Shown in pieces: positions 43,085 to 51,877 of a DNA stretch of 64,000 nucleotides. The translations under genes were made by a program, and so were the position numbers. The notes below the pieces were generated by a model that was given only the letters and a program-made list of their open reading frames with translations, did not search any database and was not told the DNA's origin. Position 1 is the stretch's first letter. Every line of letters begins with the position of its first letter. Location of the stretch: contig CAYYJR010000001.1 in the NCBI GenBank assembly GCA_964472305.1, forward strand, positions 372,001 to 436,000, written 5' to 3'. This stretch comes from CAYYJR01 sp964472305. Its GTDB lineage: Bacteria; Armatimonadota; Hebobacteria; CAIYQO01.

Positions 43085-43687
43085 GTGACAGTGGCGAGTT
43101 CATACAGTTGTACAACAATCTTTTTCCATACTTCCGGGGCTGATCTGACAGAGCGATATCTGGCGAATACGGAACAGGCATGCGGCTATCTGACACGCGT
43201 GGGCGAGGCGTGGGTTTTCGTGGACGCTGCCGCGACCGAGACCGCCGATTGGGTGCGCCAGCTTGACCTGGCTACGGTGATGACCGACGATACCGGTATC
43301 GCGATCTCCGTACTGCTGGTGGGCGAACACTGGGCACTGGGTGTCGCGCATGACGGCCGGATGGGGCCGGTCGCCGTCTACTTGCCGGATGATCCTGACG
43401 TGCTGAAACAGTTGCCGCAGCGATTACTCGCTATCGAGAGCCTGCTGGTTGATCTTTTTACCGACGATGTCGAAGCCGAGCAAGTCGACACCCTGTTCGG
43501 CGCGGTGTTGGAAGGCGTGCTGCCCCCGGAAGAGGCGATTAGCGAGATTCTGGCTATGCTCGGTTGCCCGCCGGAATGGGTGCGCTGGAGCTGGTACGAG
43601 ACCATTCCGGAACAGTTGTTCCTCGATCCTGATCTCGCCTCCCGCGTGACCCCCCTCGGCGAAGCCAGTCTGTTCTGGGAAGAATGA
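43085..43687 (+). CDS. Unknown acidic protein, N-terminus probably frameshifted
   Basis: I do not recognise this protein. The long frame runs 200 residues from GTG 43085: an N-terminal alpha/beta part (AWVFVDAAATETADWVRQL, ISVLLVGEHWALGVAHDG), then a highly acidic helical C-terminus (VDLFTDDVEAEQVDTLF, EEAISEILAMLGCPPEWVRW). The promoter points instead to ATG 43078 in another frame, reading ERDSGEFIQLYNNLFPYFRG before a stop at 43143. Removing one G from GGGG (43136-43139) would join it smoothly to ADLTERYLANTEQ. The intact start is therefore likely 43078. Cytosolic; no motifs seen. Confidence 0.55.
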   Translation: MTVASSYSCTTIFFHTSGADLTERYLANTEQACGYLTRVGEAWVFVDAAATETADWVRQLDLATVMTDDTGIAISVLLVGEHWALGVAHDGRMGPVAVYLPDDPDVLKQLPQRLLAIESLLVDLFTDDVEAEQVDTLFGAVLEGVLPPEEAISEILAMLGCPPEWVRWSWYETIPEQLFLDPDLASRVTPLGEASLFWEE

Positions 43688-43767
43688 GTGCGTATTGATT
43701 CCCCGATCCGTCCCAGTTGCCGGCGAAGAAGAGCAGGAGCTGCAAAATAAATCTGGAGGAATTCGTG

Positions 43768-44673
43768 ATGACGACCGCACCATGCATACCAGTTATCCTG
43801 GATACCGATATCGACTCGGATATCGACGACGCGCTTTGTCTCGCGTATTTGCTGAGTCAACCGCGTTGCGAGTTCGTGGGCATCACCACCGTCACCGGCG
43901 AGGCGCAGCAGCGCGCCATGCTCGCTGACGCGGTGTGCCGGGCGGCGGGACGAGAGGATATTCCTATGCACAGCGGCATCGAGCAACCGCTGCTGGTGAC
44001 GCAGCAGCAACAGCGGGTTCCTCAGGCGGAGGTGCTCGATCGCTTTCCGCACTGCCGGGATTTCGCACCCAATACCGCGGTAGAATTTTGCGCCAGACCA
44101 TCCGCGCCCGACCGGGCGAGATAACCTTGCTTACGATCGGGCCGATGACCAATGTCGGCGCACTGTTTGCCGTCGATCCGGAGATTCCGCGCTTGTTGCG
44201 GGAGTTAGTGTTGATGTGTGGGGTATTTGACCAGATGTTGTCCTGCTCATGGCAGCGCGAATAGAACGCGCTGTGCGATCCGCACGCGACCGCCATCGTC
44301 TATCACGCACCGACCGCGTCATCGCTCAATCGGACTCGACGTGACCAACCACTGCGTCATGGACGCGGCGGAGTGTCGGCGGCGGTTACACGGTGGTCCG
44401 CTGAAGGTGGCGGCAGCGATGGCGGAAGTGTGGTTCCGCCATATGGAGTACATCACCTTCCATGATCCGCTGGCGGGGGCAGTGGTATTCGAGCCGACCT
44501 TGTGCGGATACCAGACCGGCCTGGTGGAGGTGGAATTGCTCAGCCGGCATGTCCCCGGCATGACGCACTGGAATCCGCAGGCCCAGGAGCAGCCGCACGA
44601 GGTGGCGTCTACCGTGGATGTGGACCGCTTTTTCGCGCATTATTTCGAAATTACCGGAGCTGGATCAACATGA
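43768..44673 (+). pseudogene. Inosine-uridine-type nucleoside hydrolase, broken
   Basis: Three frames together make a nucleoside hydrolase of about 300 residues: VILDTDIDSDIDDALCLAYLL (Ca-binding Asp cluster), TLLTIGPMTNVGALF, and GLDVTNHCVMDAAECRRRL. The first frame breaks at TTTT (44086-44089), where one T appears to be missing. A Trp codon seems to have become TAG (44262-44264). A two-base CG loss then shifts the frame near 44317. GGAGGAATT ahead of ATG 43768 and the ATGA overlap with the next gene show an intact translational unit in the past. With the missing bases restored the span is exactly 303 codons. Confidence 0.75.
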
Positions 44674-45686
44674 ACACATTCGCACCGGAAACTTGCCACG
44701 CGGCATTATTGGACACCGCGCCGCGCGTGCTGGCATTCGATCCGCACCACGACTTCGCCGCATGGCGTCAGGCTGTTGATACGAAGCTGCGCGAATTGGT
44801 CGGCGTGATGCCGGCGCCGACGCCACCCGCAGTGCGCATCGAGTTCGATACCGACCATGGCGATTTTCGAGAACGGCGCTTCGTTTTTACCGCGGAGGCC
44901 GGCGCCGACGTGCCTTGCCACCTGTGGACTCCTCCCGGCAAGGGGCCGTTTCCGGTGGTGATCTGCTTGCAAGGGCACAGCACGGGCATGCACGTCACGT
45001 TAGGCCGACCCCAGTTCCCACACGACGCCCATGATATCGCCGGCGGTCGCGACTACGCCCCGCAGGTGGTGCGCCAGGGATTCGCCGCGCTGACGCTGGA
45101 GCAGCGCTGTTTCGGCGAGCGCGAGGATCAGCGACCCAAGGAGGCACGCTTCTTCGATAACCGCTGCCACCATGCCAGCATGACCGCGCTGCTGTTGGGG
45201 CGGACGATGATTGGCGAGCGGGTATGGGATATTGCTCGGGCGATCGACGTGCTGGAGGATTTCGCGGAGATCGATGCGACGCGCGTGGCTTGCCTCGGTA
45301 ACTCCGGCGGCGGCACTACCACCTATTACGCCGCCTGTTTGGAACCGCGCATCGGCATCGCCATTCCGTCCTGCGCGGTTTGCAGCTTTCGGTCATCTAT
45401 CGGTCGAATTGACCATTGCCATGACAACTACCTTCCGCAGGCGCTGCGGTTTTTCGAGATGGGTGACCTGGCCGGGCTTATTGCCCCACGAATATTGATG
45501 GTGGTGGCCGGTCGAGAGGATTCCATTTTCCCTATCGACGGCGTGGCGGAAAGCTTCGCGGTGATCCAGGAAATTTACGCTGCCGCCGGCGTCCCTGACC
45601 GCTGTCGCCTGCTGGTGGGCGAAGGGGGGCATCGCCCATACCCCGACCTTATCTGGCCGGCCTTCCGTGAGATGGCGGGGTGGTGA
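44670..45686 (+). CDS. Alpha/beta hydrolase, acetyl esterase-like (dienelactone hydrolase/abhydrolase_7 type)
   Basis: A 338-residue alpha/beta hydrolase. After an N-terminal helical part comes FVFTAEAGADVPCHLWTPPGKGPFPVVICLQGHSTG. The nucleophile elbow is CLGNSGGGTTTYYA (G-N-S-G-G), the acid is in VVAGREDSIFPIDG and the His in EGGHRPYPDL. It resembles secreted or cytosolic acetyl xylan esterases of the abhydrolase_7 type, but no signal peptide is visible. ATG 44670 overlaps the stop of the broken nucleoside hydrolase, so the two were probably co-translated. Confidence 0.85.
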   Translation: MNTFAPETCHAALLDTAPRVLAFDPHHDFAAWRQAVDTKLRELVGVMPAPTPPAVRIEFDTDHGDFRERRFVFTAEAGADVPCHLWTPPGKGPFPVVICLQGHSTGMHVTLGRPQFPHDAHDIAGGRDYAPQVVRQGFAALTLEQRCFGEREDQRPKEARFFDNRCHHASMTALLLGRTMIGERVWDIARAIDVLEDFAEIDATRVACLGNSGGGTTTYYAACLEPRIGIAIPSCAVCSFRSSIGRIDHCHDNYLPQALRFFEMGDLAGLIAPRILMVVAGREDSIFPIDGVAESFAVIQEIYAAAGVPDRCRLLVGEGGHRPYPDLIWPAFREMAGW

Positions 45687-45730
45687 ATGGGTTATGGGTC
45701 AGGGGATGCGGTGCCCATTCTCATTTATCG

Positions 45731-46180
45731 TCACACTCCCGTATGCCCGAAGCCGCCGCCGCGGTCGTCACCGATGTCGGCAACGGATGCGACCGGGGTG
45801 AAGCAGGTTTCCGTGCGCGGCATGAGCACGAATTGTGCGATGCGTGATCCGGCGGTGATCAGAAAATCTTCCGTCCCGGTGTTGTGCAGGATGATGCCCA
45901 CCTCGTCGCGAAAGCCGGCGTCGATCAGTCCGGGGCTGTTCGCTACGCGCAGGCCGGTTTTGACGCTCACGCCTGAGCGCGGAAACACGAGCAGCATCCA
46001 GCCTTCGGGCACGGCGACTTTGAGCCCGGTGGGCACAATCGCGGTCGCACCGGCCCGTATCGTCATGTCCTGCGGACAGGTGATGTCCATGCCGCCGTCG
46101 GTGGGGTGGGCATAGCGTGGGATGACCGCGCCCGGACGGCACACCTCAATGGGAATCGCAATCGCAGTGGTGGAGATCAC
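45731..46180 (-). CDS. dut: Deoxyuridine 5'-triphosphate nucleotidohydrolase
   Basis: A 149-residue trimeric-type dUTPase, which removes dUTP and makes dUMP. The five motifs are present in slightly diverged form: MDITC (motif 1 Asp), FPRSGVSVKTGLRVANSPG (motifs 2 and 3), LIDAGFRDEVGIILHN, GSRIAQFVLMP (motif 4) and GGGFGHTGV (motif 5, normally GSTG). It begins six bases after the murA stop, on the same strand, as the last gene of the murA group. Confidence 0.93.
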   Translation of the reverse strand: MISTTAIAIPIEVCRPGAVIPRYAHPTDGGMDITCPQDMTIRAGATAIVPTGLKVAVPEGWMLLVFPRSGVSVKTGLRVANSPGLIDAGFRDEVGIILHNTGTEDFLITAGSRIAQFVLMPRTETCFTPVASVADIGDDRGGGFGHTGV

Positions 46181-46186
46181 GCGCGT

Positions 46187-47473
46187 TTACTCCTCTTTAC
46201 CGGTGTCCTGCGGCACGAAGATGCGCGCGCCGAGGGCGGTCAATTTTTGTTCCAATTGTTCGTAGCCGCGCTGGATGTAATGCCGTCCGGCGACGATGCT
46301 CTCACCTTGCGCCGCCAGCCCGGCGACCACCAGCGCGGCGCCGGCGCGCATATCGGCGCCTTCGACATGGCGTCCTTCCAGCGTCTCCACGCCTTCGATC
46401 ATCGCCTGTTGGCCGGAGGCAAGCTTCACCTGCGCACCCATGCGGCGTAATTCGTGCACGTAGGTTAGACGGCCATCGTAAATGGCTTCATGCATCATGC
46501 TGCGTCCATTCGCCAGGCACATCAGCACCACCATGGGCGGCTGCAGATCTGTGGGGAAGCCGGGATATGCGGAGGTGTATACGGTCGAACCATGGAAGCG
46601 CGTTTCGCCGCGCACGGTGATGGCGTCGCGTTCGCGCAGCACGATGACCCCCATCTCTTCCATTTTATCGAGTACCGACTCCAGATAGGCCGGTTTGAGC
46701 GGACCCACGCGCACCTGGCCGCCGGTTACCGCGGCAGCAATGAGAAACGTGCCGGCCTCGATGCGGTCGCCGATGATCGTGTGCTCACAGCCATGCAGGC
46801 GTCGCCGTCCTTCGATCACCAGACGGTTCGTGCCCGCGCCTTCGATGGACGCGCCGGAGGATAGCAGGAAGCGGCAGAAGCTTTCCACCTCCGGGTCGGA
46901 CGAGGCGTTTTCGATGATCGTCCGTCCGTTGGCCAGCACGGCGGCCATCACCAGATTAAAGGTTGCGCCCGGACTGCGAAAAACGGGATCGAGGGTTACC
47001 GTGGTGCCTTGCAAGCCTTGCCGCGGAGTGGTGCAGACCACCACGTCGGTCTGTTCGTCCGCCTGTACGCCCATCTGTTGCAGCGCTTTGATAATGTAAT
47101 CGACCGGGCGGCTGCCGATAGCGCACCCGCCGGGCAACGGCACTTCCGCGGTGTGCAGGCGCGCCAGCAACGGCCCCAGCACGTAGAATGACGCCCGCAT
47201 CGCGGCGGTGAGATCGCGGTCGGCACGCGAGGAGGTGAGCGTGGTGGCATTCACGCGCACCGTGCCGCCATCACGGATCACCGTGGCGCCCAGCAGTGTG
47301 ATGAGCTGGCACATTTTATCAATATCGGTGATTTGCGGAACATTACGGAGGACAACCTCCCCCTCGACCAGCAGCGAAGCAGCCAGTACCGGTAAGGCGC
47401 CGTTCTTGCTGCCGCTCAACACGACTTCCCCCGTGAGCGGGGTGCCGCCGGTAATAACGAGTTGATCTGGCAT
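46187..47473 (-). CDS. murA: UDP-N-acetylglucosamine 1-carboxyvinyltransferase
   Basis: A 428-residue enzyme for the first committed step of peptidoglycan synthesis. It begins LVITGGTPLTGEVVLSGSKNGALPVLAASLL. The catalytic Cys is in PLPGGCAIGSRPVDYI. Other landmarks are FRSPGATFNLVMAAVLANGRT, AYPGFPTDLQPP and the end VAGRHYIQRGYEQLEQKLTALGA. The active-site Cys implies normal fosfomycin sensitivity at this residue. mlaE lies 50 bases upstream and dut six bases downstream. Confidence 0.97.
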   Translation of the reverse strand: MPDQLVITGGTPLTGEVVLSGSKNGALPVLAASLLVEGEVVLRNVPQITDIDKMCQLITLLGATVIRDGGTVRVNATTLTSSRADRDLTAAMRASFYVLGPLLARLHTAEVPLPGGCAIGSRPVDYIIKALQQMGVQADEQTDVVVCTTPRQGLQGTTVTLDPVFRSPGATFNLVMAAVLANGRTIIENASSDPEVESFCRFLLSSGASIEGAGTNRLVIEGRRRLHGCEHTIIGDRIEAGTFLIAAAVTGGQVRVGPLKPAYLESVLDKMEEMGVIVLRERDAITVRGETRFHGSTVYTSAYPGFPTDLQPPMVVLMCLANGRSMMHEAIYDGRLTYVHELRRMGAQVKLASGQQAMIEGVETLEGRHVEGADMRAGAALVVAGLAAQGESIVAGRHYIQRGYEQLEQKLTALGARIFVPQDTGKEE

Positions 47474-47523
47474 GGTGCATCCTTTTCTCTGCTGAGTTTA
47501 CAGCATGCGGGGGGGAAGAACGG

Positions 47524-48309
47524 TTAGCGAAACGACCATAATAACCAGGATAAGATGAAGTTGCTGGCATACATCAAAACGATGCTCCACACCACCGCCG
47601 CGGTGGTGGAGCGTCCGACGCCCGCCGCACCGCCTTCGGTGGTCAGTCCCACGTAACAGGACGTGATGGCGATGATAATGCCGAAAATGATTGTTTTCAA
47701 CAGACCAGCGGCCAGGTCATATACTTCGGTAAATTGGGTGGCGGAGTCGATGAAGACCTGGTACGATACACCGGCGTTGATGGCCACCAGCGCGCCACCG
47801 AGCATGCCGGTGACCATCGCGTAAATGGTCAGCAACGGCAGCATGATGACGGAGGCCAGCAGGCGCGGTGTGACCAGGTATCGGATCGGATTCGTCGCCA
47901 GCGACCGCAACGCGTCAACCTGATTGGTAATTTTCATCGAGCCCAATTCGGCGGCGAAAGCCGAACCGATGCGCGCCGCCACTACCACGCCGGTCAGTGT
48001 CGGCGCCAGTTCGCGCGCCATGGAGAGGGCGACGACACCGCCCACATATTGCCCCGCGCCGAACAGCACGAATTGCTTGGCGGTGTGCAGTCCGAGCACC
48101 ATGCCGCCAAACAGCGTGGTGATCAGCACGATGGGCAGCGACTCAAATCCCACCAGCGCCATCTGCGCGGTGATGCGGTTGCGCGCGCGCACATTGCCGG
48201 TAAGCACCCCGGCGAAGGCATCACCCATGATGATGACGCCGGCGCCCAGGGAACTGAAAGCGGCCAGAATGCTGCGTCCCAATGCTCGGATGGGATGGAG
48301 TGGTGTCAT
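47524..48309 (-). CDS. mlaE: MlaE family lipid ABC transporter permease
   Basis: A 261-residue inner-membrane permease of the MlaE/YrbE type. Landmarks are ALVGFESLPIVLITTLFGGMVLGLHTAKQF, LARELAPTLTGVVVAARIGSAFAAELGSMKITNQVDAL and the late AGLLKTIIFGIIIAITSCYVGL. In the Mla system it moves phospholipids to or from the outer membrane. The ATPase and MCE partners are not beside it. It is upstream of murA on the same strand, with a hairpin terminator behind it protecting it from the ABC exporter operon. Confidence 0.93.
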   Translation of the reverse strand: MTPLHPIRALGRSILAAFSSLGAGVIIMGDAFAGVLTGNVRARNRITAQMALVGFESLPIVLITTLFGGMVLGLHTAKQFVLFGAGQYVGGVVALSMARELAPTLTGVVVAARIGSAFAAELGSMKITNQVDALRSLATNPIRYLVTPRLLASVIMLPLLTIYAMVTGMLGGALVAINAGVSYQVFIDSATQFTEVYDLAAGLLKTIIFGIIIAITSCYVGLTTEGGAAGVGRSTTAAVVWSIVLMYASNFILSWLLWSFR

Positions 48310-48404
48310 GCTCCGTTATCCTTCGCCGTGCGGCACGGAATGCCTGCCATGCGGGGCAACAGGGTGCGGATCTCGTGGCGATATTTGTAGCCGGTAAAGG
48401 AAAA

Positions 48405-48443
48405 GCTCCCATCGAGTCGCGACGTGTGCGGCTCGATGGGAGA
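48405..48443 (-). terminator. Terminator after the ABC exporter/TPR operon
   Basis: 11-bp stem CTCCCATCGAG / CTCGATGGGAG (48406-48416 with 48432-48442), followed on the minus strand by CTTTT. It separates the operon from mlaE. Confidence 0.75.
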
Positions 48444-48463
48444 ACTAACGCTGGTACAGGCGA

Positions 48464-49465
48464 TCAATGCGAGTGGGTATCGTCCCCATATATTTCGGAA
48501 TCCGGACTTGGCATGCCGAAATTCGTACGGATCTTTATCGCCTGACTGTATTGTGTGTCTAACCATTGCGCATCGTGCATCTTCGCAACAATCTGATCGA
48601 GGTTGGTTTTCGAAATTGTATCTTTGGCGTGCAGCTTTATGCACAGCTTATACGTTGCGATGGCCTTTTCGAAGTTCTCCGCGCGCTTGGCGGCATCATC
48701 TTTGGCGAGAACGGCGATCAATTTATAGACATATGCCAGCCGGCGGGCGTAGATGTCGGAATCCCATTTCAGTTCCAGGTCATAGGGGATACCGACATCG
48801 CTCTTGTTAATCTCGGCGAGGCGCTTCCGATCCGCTGCCGTGTAATATTTATCCTTCAAATCGTCCCCGTAGACGACTTTCTCCAGGTAATCGCGGGCAG
48901 TCTCAATGTCGCCGCGGCGCTGCAGTTGCAGCCAGGCCATATCGAAATACGGCCGCGGGAATTCCGGATTGGCCTCGATAGCGCGCACGTAAATATTCTC
49001 GCCATCCTGCAGATACTTCGCTTTCAACACCGGATTGGAGTTGTCGGCGTTCAAGTTCCACGCCAGATGCCAACCATACACCGACCAGGCGTCCACAAAA
49101 CCGGGATTCAGCGTTACCGTGGACTCCATCGGATAGACCATTTCGTATTGTTTGCCTTCATGGAAGAGCACGTCCGAGTAGTTCCACAGGATATTGGCCA
49201 CCAGGTAGCGCTGACCACCGAGCATGGCGAAGATCGCCGGCGTGCCGCCACCGCCGCGAAAGATGGTGGCGAAAAAGGTCGCCCCTTCCCGTTGTGGCGG
49301 GCGCCAGGGCAGCAACTGCCCTTTCTGGGGGCCCTTCGTCGCGACCTGGGTCGCGGAGTGCCAGGTATCCGGATTGCAAATATCATCGTCGACCACCCAG
49401 TGGGCGGCAAAGGCAATGAGCGCAATAATGATAAGTATAATCGCCGAGCGATTCCGGGCTTGCAT
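48464..49465 (-). CDS. Membrane-anchored TPR-like protein linked to an ABC exporter
   Basis: A 333-residue protein with an N-terminal signal anchor (AIILIIIALIAFAAHWVV). The rest is helical with TPR-like pairing: AWSVYGWHLAWNLNADNSN, ENIYVRAIEANPEFPRPYFDMAWLQLQRRGD, ETARDYLEKVVYGDDLKD, NFEKAIATYKLCIKLH. It lies 12 bases after the permease stop, so it belongs to the same operon. It may be a scaffold or substrate-binding factor of the exporter. I do not recognise a named family. Confidence 0.6.
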   Translation of the reverse strand: MQARNRSAIILIIIALIAFAAHWVVDDDICNPDTWHSATQVATKGPQKGQLLPWRPPQREGATFFATIFRGGGGTPAIFAMLGGQRYLVANILWNYSDVLFHEGKQYEMVYPMESTVTLNPGFVDAWSVYGWHLAWNLNADNSNPVLKAKYLQDGENIYVRAIEANPEFPRPYFDMAWLQLQRRGDIETARDYLEKVVYGDDLKDKYYTAADRKRLAEINKSDVGIPYDLELKWDSDIYARRLAYVYKLIAVLAKDDAAKRAENFEKAIATYKLCIKLHAKDTISKTNLDQIVAKMHDAQWLDTQYSQAIKIRTNFGMPSPDSEIYGDDTHSH

Positions 49466-49477
49466 CGTAGGCCCTCC

Positions 49478-50260
49478 TTACAGCTCGCGGTAGTTGAAGA
49501 TCAGGACCGCCAGCGCCAGTGCGACGAGCAGGTAGAGCGACGCATTGCCCATTGGCTCAAAGATTTGGCGTAATTCGATGCGCGTTGTGACCTGTTGTAC
49601 GATCGCGTAGCGCAGATCCATCGCCTGGAAATTCGGCAGCAGTTTCTGCACAATCAGGAACATCTTGCTGGAGATGCCTCCTTCGCCATGCGCAGAAGCC
49701 AGATCCCACAGGAATTGGGAATAGCTGCTGATGAACCAGATGAGCATCGAGACGATGATGGTGCCGATCCAGGACATGAAGGTGGAGAAGAAGATGATCA
49801 ACCCGGAGAGCACAACCAGCATCGCAAAGATCATCAGCACAGCGAGTAGCAGACGCGGGTCGAATTCATGCTTCTTCAGGATGTAGACCACAAAGAAGAG
49901 CACGGACAGCAGTCCGACGGTGATGCCGTTGATGCCAACCGCGCCGAAAAATTTACCGAGTACGAATTGCCAGCGCTGCACCGGCTTGGAGAGCACGGGA
50001 TACAGCGTGCGCGACTCGATCTCACGCGGGATCATGATGAATCCCGTCAGGATGGCGATGATCGCGCCAAGCACGGTGATGATGGCCAGGCCGGTATCGA
50101 CCAGCATACGGCGCATCTCGCCCGCTTCAAACGAACTGGTCGACATGGATGCCACGATCATTAACGCCGCCAGCACGAGTAGCACGTTCAGGACGACTCC
50201 GCGCAATACACCGGTCATCGTGTTGCCGGCGATCAGAAAGATAGTTCGAATTTGTGTCAT
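49478..50260 (-). CDS. ABC-2 type transporter permease
   Basis: A 260-residue membrane protein with about six helices: FLIAGNTMTGVLRGVVLNVLLVLAALMIVASM, then AIITVLGAIIAILTGFIMI, GINGITVGLLSVLFFVVYIL and others. The cytoplasmic segment PREIESRTLYPVLSKPVQR is typical of the ABC-2 permease class. It follows the ATPase gene on the same strand with a 60-base gap. The exported compound is unknown. Confidence 0.85.
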   Translation of the reverse strand: MTQIRTIFLIAGNTMTGVLRGVVLNVLLVLAALMIVASMSTSSFEAGEMRRMLVDTGLAIITVLGAIIAILTGFIMIPREIESRTLYPVLSKPVQRWQFVLGKFFGAVGINGITVGLLSVLFFVVYILKKHEFDPRLLLAVLMIFAMLVVLSGLIIFFSTFMSWIGTIIVSMLIWFISSYSQFLWDLASAHGEGGISSKMFLIVQKLLPNFQAMDLRYAIVQQVTTRIELRQIFEPMGNASLYLLVALALAVLIFNYREL

Positions 50261-50320
50261 AACACATTCCTCATCAAAAAAACACGAGAATGGAACCGGG
50301 GGCGATCGCTGCCGCGCCCC

Positions 50321-51334
50321 TTACTTTTTCTTCGTCGATTGTTGCAGGTCACCCACTGTACGACGCAATTCTTCCTCGCCCACGGCTTTCAGGAATTGTT
50401 CTTCCAATGTTGACTGCGGTCGGGTGATTTCAATGAGTTGGCCACCCTGGTCGCGGACCAGACCCAGCGCGCGGTAGATCTCGTCAAGACTGTCGGTGAG
50501 GAGGGCGGTCACGTCACCTTGAACCTTCGTGGTGAAGCCGGCGGCATTTAACTGGGCGACGGCATCGCGGGTCAGGTCGGTCGCGACAAGCTGCCACTGC
50601 GTGCTTTCCGGTACCAGTTCGCTGACGGGGCCGACGGCGATCAACTGTCCGCGGTGGAGGATGGCCACGCGATCCGCGACGGCTTCCACTTCAGAGAGCA
50701 GGTGCGAGCACAGCAGGATGGTGCGCTTCTGGCGCTTTTGTTCCAGAATGAATTGGCGTACCTGCACGGTACCCAACGGGTCCAGGCCGTTTGTCGGCTC
50801 GTCGAGAATCAACAGGTCCGGGTTGTTGATCATGGCTTGTGCGATGCCGATGCGCTGGCGCATGCCGCGCGAGTAGACGCGCACTTCCATGTCGGCGCCG
50901 CGCTCATACAAGTCAACCAGTTTCAGCAGGTCATCGATGCGCGGCTTCAATACCTCACGGGGAACATTGCACAGCTTCCCGTAGAATTCCAACAGTTCGC
51001 GGCCGTTCAGGTATTCGTAGAAATACGGCGCCTCGGGCAGGTAGCCGACGCGGGCCTGCACTTCCGAATCGCCGGGTGGACGACCAAACAGCGTTACCTC
51101 GCCGTCTGTGGGAAAGAGCAAGCCGAGGAGGATCTTCATGGTCGTGGTTTTGCCCGATCCATTCGGTCCGACGATGGCAAACGTTTCGCCGGGTTCGATG
51201 GTCAGTGACAGATTCGAAACCGCGGTGATCTCTCGGCCCATCATAAGGGTATAGATCTTGGTGAGCCCACGAATATCCACCACGCTGGTGGAGGTGACGT
51301 CCGTGACTCCCGGAGCATTAGCCGTTGCAACCAT
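50321..51334 (-). CDS. ABC transporter ATP-binding protein
   Basis: A 337-residue ATPase. The Walker A is VGPNGSGKTTTMK, the Q-loop region PEAPYFYEYLNG, the signature VYSRGMRQRIG (serine replaced relative to LSGGQ, a common DrrA-type form), the Walker B LLILDEPTNGLDP and the H-loop LLCSHLL. A C-terminal domain (about residues 250-337) carries a ferredoxin-like tail. AAGGAG precedes ATG 51334. A consensus sigma-70 promoter (51414-51442) drives the operon ATPase-permease-TPR protein. Confidence 0.92.
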   Translation of the reverse strand: MVATANAPGVTDVTSTSVVDIRGLTKIYTLMMGREITAVSNLSLTIEPGETFAIVGPNGSGKTTTMKILLGLLFPTDGEVTLFGRPPGDSEVQARVGYLPEAPYFYEYLNGRELLEFYGKLCNVPREVLKPRIDDLLKLVDLYERGADMEVRVYSRGMRQRIGIAQAMINNPDLLILDEPTNGLDPLGTVQVRQFILEQKRQKRTILLCSHLLSEVEAVADRVAILHRGQLIAVGPVSELVPESTQWQLVATDLTRDAVAQLNAAGFTTKVQGDVTALLTDSLDEIYRALGLVRDQGGQLIEITRPQSTLEEQFLKAVGEEELRRTVGDLQQSTKKK

Positions 51335-51413
51335 AAAAAATGGCTCCTTACTGGAAGGGGTAATTATATGTTTCCGGCAACAGTTGCTTGCGCTGCCATG
51401 ATATCCAGGGTCT

Positions 51414-51442
51414 AGTATAAAAGTGCGCTGAACTGGTGTCAA
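51414..51442 (-). promoter_or_regulatory. Consensus sigma-70 promoter of the ABC exporter operon
   Basis: On the minus strand TTGACA (51442-51437), a 17-base spacer and TATACT (51419-51414). Transcription starts about 73 bases ahead of the ATPase ATG. Confidence 0.8.
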
Positions 51443-51460
51443 GGCAAGCAGAGACATAAC

Positions 51461-51475
51461 ATGCGTAAGACGCAT
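51461..51475. promoter_or_regulatory. Short palindrome upstream of the ABC operon promoter
   Basis: ATGCGT-aag-ACGCAT, 18 bases beyond the -35 of the ABC operon promoter. Could be an operator. Confidence 0.35.
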
Positions 51476-51707
51476 GCCGCGCAAGCGTCAACCGGGACAC
51501 TATTTCTGCTGTTACCCGCGGAGTTCAGCATGTAAACCCTGCCCTATTGGGGGGAACAGACCAGACGATCTGTTTTCGCACGGCACAACGGCGGCACCCC
51601 ACTGCAGCGTGGGCAGACTATTCGCACGGATTGCTGAATGAATGCTGCGACCGGATCACGGCCTGTTCGCCGGTTGTACGATATTTCAGGAACTTTTCAT
51701 TTGCTAC

Positions 51708-51737
51708 TCGACAGCGGGCGTCGTATCTGGATATTAT
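51708..51737 (+). promoter_or_regulatory. Candidate promoter for the rRNA methyltransferase gene
   Basis: TCGACA (51708-51713), 18 bases, TATTAT (51732-51737). The leader would be about 135 bases. Confidence 0.5.
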
Positions 51738-51877
51738 AGGAGAGTGCGGCGGTCGAAAATGATATCACGCGACTTTGCCCGTCCGCAGTGAAACCCGCAG
51801 GTGTTCTTGGTGTCTGACAACATAGCGCCACGGGACAGGAACGGTCTGCACGACAACTGTTTATCAACGGGTAGAAT

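Larger units (their letters stand above)
51335..51877. other. 543-base divergent intergenic region
   Basis: Holds the minus-strand promoter of the ABC operon (51414-51442), a 6-bp palindrome (51461-51475) and a plus-strand promoter candidate (51708-51737). No gene is supported in the rest. A ten-codon ORF at 51759 is not supported further. Confidence 0.5.

Noticed and set aside
51759..51791. A ten-codon ORF after AGGAGAG in the rRNA methyltransferase leader
   Set aside because: Too short and without regulatory codon enrichment or an attenuator pair to support a leader peptide.
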